Shown here: in pieces, positions 40,040-48,022 of the stretch
Position numbering within the stretch: the first letter of the stretch is position 1
How the letters are laid out: every line of letters starts with the position of its first letter
Assembly: GCA_043769645.1 (NCBI GenBank)
Contig: JAYVJC010000023.1
Location: forward strand, 1 to 48,022
Length of the DNA stretch: 48,022 nucleotides
Reading direction: 5' to 3'
From: JAYUDN01 sp043769645
GTDB lineage: Bacteria; Patescibacteriota; Gracilibacteria; BD1-5; UBA2023
Made by a program: the position numbers and the translations under genes
The notes under the pieces: model-generated
Database searches by the model: none
The model's input: the letters and a program-made list of their open reading frames with translations, nothing else
What the model was told of the DNA's origin: nothing

Positions 40040-40122
40040 AGATATTTATATTTATTTTTTATATTATAACACATATTATGTATTAATCAATAACTTCTTG
40101 CTAGTAGTGTGATTTTTTTCTA

Positions 40123-40128
40123 TATAAT
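40123..40128 (+). promoter_or_regulatory. -10 box of smpB, giving a near-leaderless transcript
   Basis: A perfect TATAAT ends 9 bases before the smpB ATG. The -35 region is weak. Confidence 0.5.
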
Positions 40129-40137
40129 GCCGACACT

Positions 40138-40596
40138 ATGAAGACAAAAGTCCAGCCATCTATACTTATTTCGAATAAAAAATCCCTCTTTGACTATGAA
40201 ATCATCGAGGAGTATGAGGCAGGCATACGACTCCTCGGATGAGAAATCAAGAGTCTGCGTGGCGGACAAGCGAACCTCAAGTGATCGCATATCGTCGTAG
40301 GATCTGGACGGGCTCTTCTGATGGGGTGTCATATTTCCGAATATCGCAATAACACAACTTCTCTCCGCATCGACCCGAAACGAGACCGAGAACTTCTCCT
40401 GAAGGCTTCAGAAATCATCCGACTTACGCAAAAGGTGAAAGAAATGGGGGCTACGATCGTGCCCATCGAAATCTACTCAAAAGGGAATCTTTTCAAAATA
40501 CGCATAGCACTCGCCCGCGGAAGAAAAAAATGGGAAAAGAAACAAGTCCTCAAAGAGCGAGACCTCGATCGAGAAAATCATAATATACGCATATAA
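40138..40596 (+). CDS. smpB: SsrA-binding protein SmpB
   Basis: This 152-residue protein binds tmRNA and brings it to stalled ribosomes. The motifs are ILISNKKSLFDYEIIEEYEAGI, LLGGEIKSLRGGQANLKGSHI and RDRELLLKASEI, with the basic tail RGRKKWEKKQVLKERD. Two Gly (in LLGGE and LKGSH) are TGA, both at conserved positions. Length and order are normal. No tmRNA gene is visible in the window. Confidence 0.97.
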
Positions 40597-40628
40597 CCTA
40601 TTGTAGAAATTAATCCTGATATTTTCCT

Positions 40629-41969
40629 ATGAGTTTGAATCCCCGATTTATCGAATACTTTCGAGAAAACTTTTTCTGAGACAATGAACAAGAACTCACT
40701 CATTTTCTTGTGGCACTCGAGACAGGTATTCCTAGAACCATACGCATCAGACCAGGGAAAGAAAAAGAAGTACAGAAGAGACTCGAAGCATATGGATTTC
40801 TCCTTGGGAATACGACGATTCCGAACGTATTTACCCTGGGGCGTACAGAAGACTTCGATCCGCTCGAACGGCGTATCGGATATACGGTCGATCATCTGGT
40901 ATGAAACTTTTATATCCAAGAACTTGCGGCAGCAACTTCTGTACATATTCTCTCAGATGGAGTTATTCATCACGATCCCTTTGTTATCCTCGATATGGCG
41001 GCAAGTCCAGGTGGGAAGACGACACAACTCGCAGAACAGTATCCTGAGGCCTTTATCGTCGCCAATGAACCTACTCGAGAAAGAATCCCTCAGCTCCTCC
41101 AGAACCTCGATCGCATGGGAAGTGCCAATATCGGAGTCACCCTCTATCCCGGACAATACTTCCGACATACACCAGAAGTATTTGACCGGATTCTCCTCGA
41201 TGCCCCTTGTAGTGGAGAGGGTACCCTCTATAAAGGAACCGAAGCTACCAAGCATTGGCATATTAAAAATATCAAGACCATCGCTCGACTTCAAGAAAAA
41301 CTCATAGAAGCGGCTCTTATCGCACTCAAGGTAGGGGGTGAAATGGTATATTCTACCTGTAGTTTAAATCTCCTCGAAAACGAATGAGTGCTCGCCTCTC
41401 TTAAAACCAAGTATCCTGGTACTTTTGAGATAGTTTCAGAGAAACGATTCTGGCCACATATCGACCATACATGAGGATTTTTTGTCGCAAAAATCCGAAA
41501 ACTATCATCAACTCCCATCGAAGAAAAAAGTCGAGAAACTACTATTCACCACGTCAACGACGAACTCAGGACCTATAAATCTCATCTCTCAGGATATACG
41601 GCCAAGGAGAATATCACCCTTTATGAACACCAATCAAAAGTACTTGCCGTACGAAAGCATCGAGAACTCGAGAACCTTCGGAAGAAATATTACTTTATGC
41701 GATGGGGGGATCCTATAGGCACGATCGAGCGCGGGGAATTCATACCAAACACTCGAATAGCACATCATATAGATACCTCAGCAATAGAAAAACGAGAGAT
41801 TCCAAATGAAACTATACTTGATATATATCTCAGAGGAGGTGCCATTGAATGGGCTCATCCACCCGGAGAAGTCCTGCTCTCCTACCAGTGAGTCATCATC
41901 GGTCGAGAAGTCATAGATGAAGATGGAAAGATAAGTAATCACTTTCCTGCCGATTGGAGAAGAAAATAG
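40629..41969 (+). CDS. 16S rRNA (cytosine-C5) methyltransferase, Sun/NOL1/RsmF family
   Basis: This 446-residue enzyme has the AdoMet site VILDMAASPGGKTTQLAEQ. The two catalytic cysteines of RNA m5C methyltransferases are present: DAPCSGEGTLYKG (motif IV) and VYSTCSLNLLENE (motif VI). The N-terminal part (FLVALETGIPRTIRIRPGKE) is the usual family start, and the C-terminal third (from about residue 300) is a PUA-like extension as in RsmF (YFMRWGDPIGTIERGEF, LLSYQGVIIGREV). It could modify C1407 or a similar 16S position. Six or more Gly are TGA. A bidirectional terminator follows the stop. Confidence 0.92.
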
Positions 41970-41971
41970 CC

Positions 41972-42000
41972 AAAAAATACCTCGAATCGAGGTATTTTTT
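41972..42000. terminator. Bidirectional terminator between convergent genes
   Basis: AAAAAATACCTCGA and TCGAGGTATTTTTT form a 14-bp perfect stem with a one-base loop centre. A/T tails on both sides serve the methyltransferase gene and the DsbA-like gene. Confidence 0.92.
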
Positions 42001-42015
42001 ATGGGTAATCGGATA

Positions 42016-42945
42016 TTATTTCATAAGAAGGTCGATTTTCCTTGAAAATTCATCATATGGGTAGGCTCCAACCACCGTATCATACTTTCCTGTTGAAAGA
42101 TTGACGATAAGAGTTCCGGGCGTTCCAGAGAGGCTAAACTTGGCGGCTTCGCTCGTCTGAGAAGCAAAAAGAGGAAGTGTTTCCTTCGTATCGACACATG
42201 TCTGCCATTTTTTCTCATCGACACCAGCATTTTTTGCGAGGATATTAAGTTTTGTGACATCATACACACCACTTTCATTAGTGGAACCATCCATTACCCC
42301 CTTATAAAACTTTGTATAGGCAGCATCTCCACCAAGTTTCTGAGCACAGAGGGCTCAAAGGGCTTTAGCCTCAGTTCCAGGGTGATTGACTCCTCGACTA
42401 TTTTTAAACACGAGTCCTACCTTGTCTGAGTATTGTGCTGCCACCTTCTCGAAGAGTTTGGTATCATGGTATTGCTTCATACAAAATGGACACTCCATAT
42501 CCGAGTACTCAATGACGAGGATATTGGCATCTTTATTCCCTTCGATAACGGCATCTTTTTTGAGAGTTGCTATCTCATCGGGAGTAAGAGGTGTTCCATT
42601 GTTGGTAGCAGCTGCCGTGGTAGCTCCTTGTGTCCCTCCTCCATTTTTTATATACTCTCTAATCTGTGGAAGCTGCTGTTGCATCTGCATCTGAGTCGCC
42701 TTATTAACCGTATCGTAGATATCCTTTCCACCTACTTTTGCATATTCGACATCAAGGATTGCTTTTTTTATCCCCATCGTATCGATTTCCGAGTTTCCGA
42801 TAGAGTTTCCGGTCAGAAAATAGAGTGATCCGATATTGAGAAAGATCGAAATACAGAGGAGGAAAATAATACAAGTATGTTTCCATCCGGTGCAGCTACA
42901 TGAAGGAGGAACCATAGTTTCAGGAGTAATTTTGGCAGTGGCCAT
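42016..42945 (-). CDS. DsbA-like thiol oxidoreductase, membrane-anchored
   Basis: This 309-residue protein has a cytoplasmic N-terminus with an unusual Cys-rich stretch (PPSCSCTGWKHTC). One TM helix (IIFLLCISIFLNIGSLYFL) is followed by a helical spacer rich in Gln and a Thr/Ala/Asn linker. A thioredoxin-fold domain starts ILVIEYSDMECPFCMKQYHD; CPFC is the active-site CxxC. The cis-Pro loop is SLSGTPGTLIVN. It should act outside the membrane on disulfides of secreted proteins, such as the Cys-rich thrombospondin repeat protein. The start at 42945 is preferred over an upstream ATG because a TATAAT lies 9 bases before it. One Gly is TGA (KALGALCAQ). Confidence 0.9.
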
Positions 42946-42954
42946 AAAAGAAAT

Positions 42955-42960
42955 ATTATA
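42955..42960 (-). promoter_or_regulatory. -10 box of the DsbA-like gene
   Basis: A perfect TATAAT on the minus strand ends 9 bases before the ATG at 42945. The -35 is poor. Confidence 0.45.
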
Positions 42961-43034
42961 AATATAAATACGAAGATTATTGTATAAAAAATGCATATGA
43001 ATGCAAACATACTCATCTTGACAGAAATGAGACA

Positions 43035-44039
43035 TTACGCTCTATGACTTCGCTCGATTTCATAGTAGGCCCGAATTCCTACCATTGCGGCATTATCCAT
43101 AGAATAAAGAATACGACTTGGTGCGAGAAACTTCACATCTTTTTGCTTTGCTTCGAGTTCAATGCGATCACGAAGCTTCGTATTCGCACTCACTCATCCA
43201 GCCAAGAGTATCATGGAAACTGGAAACTGCTCTATCGCTAAGAATAACTTCTTTGTCAGGATTCGAACCATCGTCTCTTCGAATTCGAAAGCAATCTTGG
43301 TTTTGAAGGAAAGGGCTAATTCATCTATTTCGCGATTTTCTTCGAGAGATAGTTCTTTTTTCTCCTGATCCACATACCTCTTGACGGCTGACTTAAGCCC
43401 AGAAAATGAGAAATCGAGAGAATTCTTTTCAAGAAGTACTTCGGGAAATATACCTTCGAAGGAGCCTCTATAGGTCGTCGCGAGATCTGCGATTTTTTTG
43501 CCACCTGGAAATCCCATCCCGAGCATCTTCGAAACCTTATCAAAGGCTTCACCGGCAGCATCGTCAATAGTCTGTCATACGAGTTCCAGTTCATATCGAC
43601 TCTTCCAGAGATAGAGCTCAGTATGTCCTCAGGAAACCGTCAGTACGAGTGCAGGGAAAGTAATATCAGAAACATCTCGTTCGAGATAATTCGCGAAGAT
43701 ATGGCTCTCGATATGATCGATCCAGAGAAGTGGCTTCCCGAGGGAAAGTGAGAGCGTTTTCGCAACCGTCATCCCCGTCAGGAGGGATGGAAGGAGTCCT
43801 GGTTTATCTGTACAGGCGATATAGTCCATATCTTCGAGTGTGAGCTCCGTTTCACGAAGCACGTCTTCGATGCAAGGGAAAATCGCATTCGCGTGACTTC
43901 GAGCCGCAACTTCAGGTACGACTCAACCCGTAATCGTATGTTCCATCTGCGTCCGCGTAGAAAGAGCAATACAAGCTTGATCATGCATAATTGCCACGGA
44001 AGTATCGTCACAGGATGTTTCAAAAGCGAGGATATACAA
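43035..44039 (-). CDS. tsaD: tRNA N6-adenosine threonylcarbamoyltransferase TsaD
   Basis: This 334-residue ASKHA-fold enzyme transfers threonylcarbamoyl to A37 of ANN-decoding tRNAs. Motifs in order are ILAFETSCDDTSVAIM, VPEVAARSHAN (metal-binding His), HIESHIFAN (second His region), LTVSGGHTELYLW, AGEAFDKVSKML, and MILLAGGVSANTKLRDR. DNAAMVGI closes the active site. Several Gly are TGA, including those in VSGGH and LAGGVSAN. No ATG is available at the N-terminus: the frame opens after a TAA with CTT CCA TTG, so TTG at 44037-44039 is the likely start. A 7-bp repeat array abuts this start. Confidence 0.96.
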
Positions 44040-44043
44040 TGGA

Positions 44044-44066
44044 AGTTAAAAGTTAAAAGTTAAAAG
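44044..44066. repeat. Three tandem AGTTAAA heptamers at the tsaD start
   Basis: AGTTAAA is repeated three times plus AG, ending 4 bases before the tsaD start codon. The unit differs from the ACTTGTA heptamer but has the same length. Confidence 0.7.
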
Positions 44067-44245
44067 AGCATACAAAGTTTTATGTCTATACCAAATATTT
44101 TATTAGCGAAAATGCTTCATTCCATTTTTATGCATCTGTGTACTTAGAAAGTGAATCGACTCGAATTTCAAAAATAAAAGGTTGTATCCCGAAATAGCGT
44201 ATATATTTCACTATTCATTATTAATTCTCAATTATCCATTTTTAA

Positions 44246-46615
44246 TTACTCTATGATCCCATGATCCCTGAGCGTCTCGACCTGAGTCTTCGTACAGAGA
44301 GCTTCGATTTCTTCGAGACTAAGATGCTTGATGTCATCGATACTTCCGGCAGCTTTGAGAAGCTTTCGGCGAGTGACAGGACCGAAACCCGGGAGTTCTT
44401 CGAGGATATTTTTCTTCATCGCCTTGGTACGCGCCTGACGATTCGCGGTTATCGCAAATCGATGGGATTCATCCCGAGCCTTCTGGAGCACCATCAGCTC
44501 TGGAGTTCCTTTTTCGAAGAGCACAGGATCTTTCCGACCGGGAAGAAATATTTCTTCTTCTCGTTTTGCGATCGAACAGATGGGGATATTAGAATATTCG
44601 ATTATTGGATTATCCGAGTCAGTCGGTCAAATACTGAATTGATTATTTAGTTGATACTGAAAGATTCACTCCTTAATCCCTTGTATCGCACTTGAAAGTT
44701 GCCCCTTTCCTCCATCAATAATGATAAGGTGAGGAAAATTGGTTTTTTGGTATATTGGTTTTATAGATTCTGTATTTTGTTCTTCATCATTATTTTGACT
44801 GATGAGGGAAGTATCATCTGACGAATGGTTCTTTTTAGATACTTGTAACTTATATCTTGTAACTTGTAACTCAATACCTTCTAGAGTCCGCCGCTTCATC
44901 ACTTCCTGATGCGAAGCAAAATCATCGATTTTCCCAGTATATTCGAGAGTTTTGATATTGTACTTGCGATATCAACTCGGGTCTGGTTTTCCATTGACGA
45001 TGACCGCACGACTCGCGACCGTAAACTGTCCATGGGTATGAGAGATATCATAACACTCGAAGACGATTTCACCCTTTTTCGGAACCGGAAGCCCGAGCTT
45101 CTCGAGGACATTCGCCATATGCTCACGAGAAAGTGTTTTATTCTCGAGGGTGGCGAGTTCTGATTTATATGCGTATTCACGGAGTTGGTTGAGCGTAAAA
45201 GTGAGTAGTTCTTGCTTCGGTCAGGATTTCGGTATTTCGATTTTGATAGCACTCTTCTCGAGAAACTGGAGAAATACATCATCTTCGATCGGATCTCAAA
45301 GAATCAACAGATCAGGCATATCACTTCACGCATCGACATACTGAAGGGCGAGGAATTCGGTAAGCATTTCTTCGGGAGTTTCTGAGAGTTTTGTCATGAG
45401 TTCATGACGAAAGACCGATACTATCTGCCCACCTCTTACTTGCGTCAATCAGATAAAGTGGCGATTATACTTTTCATACTCCACCACGATATCCATTTCA
45501 CCCCCCGGGAGATCCCTTACCTTTTGCCGCTCATGAAGTCCTCTGAGGGCATCGATGGTTTGCTTGATTTTCTGGGCTTCCTCGAATTCGAGATGCTTGG
45601 CATGCTCCTTCATCTCCGCCTCGAGTTTCGAAAAAAGTGAGAGCGCCTCCCCCTTGAGAAACGCCCGAACATCATCGATATGATCACTATGTTCTTTCAT
45701 TTTTGATGGCTCGAGCAGACATGGAGCTGGGCAGAGCCCAATATAGTAATCGATACAGGGGATCGATCTCCCTGCTTTGTCCGTGATACGAATCTCTGCA
45801 GGTATGATAGAAGCAGTAGAAACGATAGTTTCGCTAGAAACGGAGGTATATTTTCTACCACCCTCTATTTCAATCGTTTCTATCCTCTCGATCGTTTCTA
45901 CCGTGTCCAATCCTTGTCATCCCGAGGCACTCGAGGGATCACTTTGATTTCAAGTATTGGTTGAAGGAGAAAGGATAAGGTTTCCTTCACTTCGCTCCTT
46001 AGACTCGTTTCGGTCGGAATGACAAAGCTCCATCTTCTCTACCTTTTCTACCATCTCTATCGTCTCTATCTTCCCTCTCGTTTCAATCGTCTCTACCTTT
46101 CCCCGACCCTCGAATTTCATCCGACAGTTTCGTATCCGAAAGATCCGACGCAGCGCTCTTATCGACTGTTCAACCGCCGCCACATAGGGACCGAAGTATT
46201 CACCTCCATCTCGTATTTTTTGCCGAGTTTTCACGAGTTCCGGAATAGGACTCCTGGTAATCTTGATATACGCGAGATTCTTATCATCCTTCATCAGGAT
46301 ATTGTACTTCGGACGAAGGTGCTTGATGAGGTTGGTCTCGAGCACGAGCGCCTCGACCTCACTCGAAGTCAGTGTGACCTCGATATTGACGATTTTCCCG
46401 ACCATCTGACGTTTCGCCATATTGAGATCTTCCGTCCGAGCAAAGTAGCTCCCGACTCTACTCTTGAGATTCTTCGCTTTGCCTACATACATCACTTCTC
46501 CCTTCGCGTCCTTCATCTGATAAATCCCTGGACTCTTCGGAAGAGTAAAGAGGATTCACTCGATATGGGCTCAGATTTCATCTTTTGTAAGGGATTTCAT
46601 GGAAGTATGTTTCAT
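44246..46615 (-). CDS. uvrC: Excinuclease ABC subunit C with three repeat-derived insertions
   Basis: This 789-residue protein makes both incisions in nucleotide excision repair; UvrC is normally about 600 residues. Domains are intact: GIY-YIG (LPKSPGIYQMKDAKGEVMYV, about residues 25-110), the short Cys region (IDYYIGLCPAPCLLE), UVR (LEFEEAQKIKQTIDAL), the RNase H-like nuclease (FECYDISHTHGQFTVAS and PHLIIIDGGKGQLSS), and C-terminal HhH (LPGFGPVTRRKLLKAAGSID). Three extra segments interrupt it: residues ~172-273 (VETIETRGKIETIEM, CHSDRNESKERSEGN, DTVETIERIETIE), ~579-625 (IELQVTRYKLQVSKK) and ~649-673. All lie between domains or in loops, and several Gly there are TGA. The ATG at 46615 follows a TAAGAT box. 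Confidence 0.92.
44841..44872. repeat. ACTTGTA heptamer array inside uvrC
   Basis: The units are ACTTGTA, ACTTATA, TCTTGTA, ACTTGTA and ACT. The array is translated as ELQVTRYKLQV. A change by one unit would shift the uvrC frame, because 7 is not a multiple of 3. Confidence 0.85.
45806..45903. repeat. 9-bp (A/G)TAGAAACG-type array inside uvrC, first block
   Basis: GTAGAAACGATAG units in one orientation are followed by ATCGTTTCTA units in the other, making an inverted pair. The block is translated as VETIERIETIEIEGG and SETIVSTASII. Confidence 0.7.
45915..46024. repeat. ~110-bp MITE/RPE-like element inside uvrC
   Basis: This is the second copy of the element at 1049-1156. The inverted ends TGTCATCCCGAGG and CGGTCGGAATGACA and the conserved arms are both present. 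It is translated as HSDRNESKERSEGN through NQSDPSSASGQG, with two glycines by TGA. Confidence 0.75.
46031..46100. repeat. 9-bp array inside uvrC, second block
   Basis: TCTACC and CGTCTCTATC units give, on the coding strand, GGTAGAGACGAT-type sequence translated as KVETIETRGKIETIEMVEK. It closely matches the untranslated array beginning right after the stop at 14802. Confidence 0.7.
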
Positions 46616-46683
46616 AGGTGATATCTTAGTAAAAAGAGAGGAAAGAGCAAATTTTGCCATTTCATTTTTTTAATGAAAAATAC

Positions 46684-46710
46684 TTGACAAAAAATTGTCA
46701 TTCGTATAAT
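46684..46710 (+). promoter_or_regulatory. Promoter of the 108-residue protein gene
   Basis: TTGACA (46684-46689) and TATAAT (46705-46710), both perfect, are 15 bases apart. The ATG follows 28 bases after the -10 box. Confidence 0.7.
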
Positions 46711-46738
46711 AAAAATTCATTATATTTCCTATAAGAAT

Positions 46739-47065
46739 ATGCTAGTTACTCGTAATGTCGGTCCGGAAAGTATGCTTACCCCACCTAATGATATTTTATA
46801 TGCTCTATCTGACAAAACAACTGATAGAGTTTGACACCAAATTGCCCATCATTCGAGTTACCTAAGACCTCACTGTCCCTCTTGATTGGAAGTCGAATTA
46901 TTTACTGAATCTCCAGAACTTTTTGAGAGAATAAAAACACAGGTTCTGAAGATAATGTTCTCATCAAGGACTCGTGATGATGTATATATAGCTTTGGAGA
47001 GATACAAGGAAGCTCATTGTAAAAAATGACGTTTTACTATCATTTTAAATTGATGAACTCTCTAG
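46739..47065 (+). CDS. Small protein (108 residues), function unknown
   Basis: This frame is readable only in code 25, with five TGA read as Gly. It starts MLVTRNVGPESMLTPPNDIL, continues TDRVGHQIAHHSSYLRPHC and ELFTESPELFERIKTQVLK, and ends GRFTIILNGGTL. It is soluble, with several His and two Cys, and has no signal peptide. It is not recognised. A consensus promoter upstream and a strong terminator downstream frame it as an independent transcription unit, which supports a real and possibly well-expressed gene. Confidence 0.65.
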
Positions 47066-47121
47066 TTAAAATTCTTTCGTATTATTTGTGTCACTCTTCA
47101 ACTTTCCGCTAATATATTTAT

Positions 47122-47157
47122 AAAATAGCACCTTCCTTTGACAGGTGCTATTTTTTT
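47122..47157 (+). terminator. Terminator after the 108-residue protein gene
   Basis: AAAATAGCACCT and AGGTGCTATTTT pair in a 12-bp stem with a 9-base loop and a T run. The -35 box of the next gene lies in its loop and 3' arm. Confidence 0.92.
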
Positions 47158-47165
47158 GATAAAAT
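47138..47165 (+). promoter_or_regulatory. Promoter of the DnaJ-like gene, overlapping the terminator
   Basis: TTGACA (47138-47143) and TAAAAT (47160-47165) are 16 bases apart, and the spacer contains the terminator's descending arm and T tract. The leader to the ATG is about 70 bases. Confidence 0.6.
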
Positions 47166-47239
47166 GGGTAAGTTCCATTAATACAAGACTCAATACAAAA
47201 CTGCTCAACAGCAAACCAGCTCTCTCCTAATTTACTCCT

Positions 47240-47974
47240 ATGCCTACCAAAAATTTCTACGACACCCTCGGTGTTTCCAAAACCGCGACCGAAGCCGAAA
47301 TCAAGAAAGCTTACAAGAAAAAAGCACTTGAGTTTCATCCAGATCGGAATAAATGAGATAAAAAGGCGGAAGCAAAGTTCAAGGAAATAAATGAAGCCTA
47401 CCAGACCGTCGGCGATACCAAGAAACGCAAAGAATATGACCAATTCGGAAGTGGTGGGAATCCATTCGGATGAATGGGATGAGCCCAGTCATCGTCAAGA
47501 AACAGATGAGCCTCGAGTTGAGCACAAGCTGGATTCGGGTGATTCGAGGATATATTTTCGCAGTTTGGCGGAGGAGTGGGATCCCGAGGAAATACTCAAG
47601 GATTCGAATTCGATATATGAGACCTCTTTGGTTCTAACGACTGAGATGGCTCTACCAGTTCAAGAAGAGAAGAAGCACCAGAACCAGCTAAAAAACCAGA
47701 AGAAGTACTCGATGTGACGAAAACTATAGAAATCCCCTTCCTCGACTTCCTCTTCCCGACAACGGTTGACGTCGAAACGGTCTATGGAAAGCATCTCCGA
47801 CTTAAGGTGAAGGCTGGCACAAAGCCTGGGACAAAATACAAAATCTCTGGAAAATGAAGAAGTAGTGACGGGAAAACGGGAGATATGTACGTGATCGTCG
47901 ATGCGAAAATGCCATCAACCCCGCTAAGTCCGATCGTAGAAAAAATGGTTGAAGCGATACGGTATCAGATATAG
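47240..47974 (+). CDS. DnaJ/CbpA-like co-chaperone without zinc finger
   Basis: This 244-residue protein stimulates an Hsp70 ATPase. The J domain spans residues 3-70: NFYDTLGVSKTATEAEIKKA, with the HPD motif in LEFHPDRNKGDKKAEAKF, then EINEAYQTVGDTKKRKEYD. A long G/F-S region follows (NPFGGMGGAQSSSRNRGASS, FGGFEDIFSQFGGG). The C-terminal ~85 residues hold one substrate-binding beta domain (IEIPFLDFLFPTTVDVET, KAGTKPGTKYKISGKG). The CxxCxGxG zinc fingers and the second beta domain of full DnaJ are absent, so it is CbpA-like and shortened. The G-rich region is dense in TGA, about ten codons. Confidence 0.92.
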
Positions 47975-47979
47975 ATATC

Positions 47980-48022
47980 AGTTACAAGTTACAAGTTACA
48001 AGTTACAAGTTACAAGTTACAA
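47980..48022. repeat. 7-bp tandem repeat (AGTTACA) running off the window
   Basis: Six perfect AGTTACA units, the reverse complement of the ACTTGTA array at 18764, start 5 bases after the stop of the DnaJ-like gene and continue past the window edge. Confidence 0.95.

Noticed and set aside
43255..43272. tRNA T-arm-like GGTTCGAATCC sequence on the minus strand
   Set aside because: It is coding sequence of tsaD (MVRILTKK) and no acceptor stem or anticodon arm surrounds it.
1..48022. Widespread gene decay or frameshifts, as the broken standard-code reading suggests
   Set aside because: Frames stay in register across every TGA, the TGA sites match conserved glycines, and no frameshift is needed anywhere.
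1..48022. UGA as selenocysteine or tryptophan
   Set aside because: The UGA sites are too many, there are no SECIS-like hairpins after them, and family alignments by eye call for Gly, not Cys or Trp; TGG is used normally for Trp.

Overview
The window reads as a chromosome fragment from a candidate-phyla (CPR/Patescibacteria) bacterium that uses genetic code 25, in which UGA is read as glycine. This points to Gracilibacteria (BD1-5) or Absconditabacteria (SR1); moderate GC and a free-living-like gene set make Gracilibacteria my first choice, but the sequence alone does not settle it. With UGA read as stop most genes fall into fragments. With UGA read as Gly they become full-length proteins, and the UGA codons land on family-conserved glycines (RuvC, MscL, ExoIII, TrmD, SmpB, RlmE, AlaRS). 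All 43 complete genes end in TAA (26) or TAG (17), none in TGA. I found no tRNA, rRNA, CRISPR array or insertion sequence.

Layout. 1-305: edge of a membrane-anchored trypsin-like protease. 488-4703: mscL, then xthA-holA, an FKBP lipoprotein and trmD. 4709-9883 (minus): envelope cluster with a large secreted protein, a phospholipase D-type lipoprotein, a PH-domain membrane protein and another membrane protein. 10106-12997 (minus): ruvC, an unknown coiled-coil protein, a phosphohexomutase. 13154-14221: secreted polysaccharide deacetylase. 14802-21465 (minus): CHAP-like hydrolase, LysE exporter, membrane protein, PepF, DUF1653 protein, a 62-residue protein and alaS. 21643-27392: an operon with an acyltransferase-ACP-AMP-ligase fusion, a YiiX/LRAT-like hydrolase, a phosphopantetheinyl transferase and an MFS transporter. 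27451-33748 (minus): giant DUF2339 membrane protein, thrombospondin type 3 calcium-binding surface protein, PAP2 phosphatase, RlmE. 33876-40596: DEDD exonuclease, rplJ-rplL (minus), penicillin-binding protein, gmk, UPF0489 protein, two small proteins, smpB. 40629-47974: Sun-family rRNA methyltransferase, DsbA-like thiol protein, tsaD, uvrC, a small protein and a DnaJ-like protein.

Two things stand out. First, the 21643-27392 operon looks like a self-contained system for taking up and re-acylating lysophospholipid: ligase, carrier protein and acyltransferase lie in one chain, the enzyme that would prime the carrier is encoded two genes downstream, and an LplT-like transporter follows. Second, families of short repeats (a 7-bp unit, a degenerate 9-bp unit, a C-run/G-run palindrome, an 18-25 bp mixed unit and a ~110-bp element with inverted ends) occur both between genes and inside essential genes (uvrC, pepF, alaS), where they are kept in frame and translated, often through UGA=Gly.

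Gene expression also looks unusual. Shine-Dalgarno sequences are largely absent, several -10 boxes lie only 6-9 bases before the ATG, -35/-10 spacers are 15-16 bases, and the genes most likely to be highly expressed (rplJ, rplL, FKBP lipoprotein) contain no UGA codons at all.
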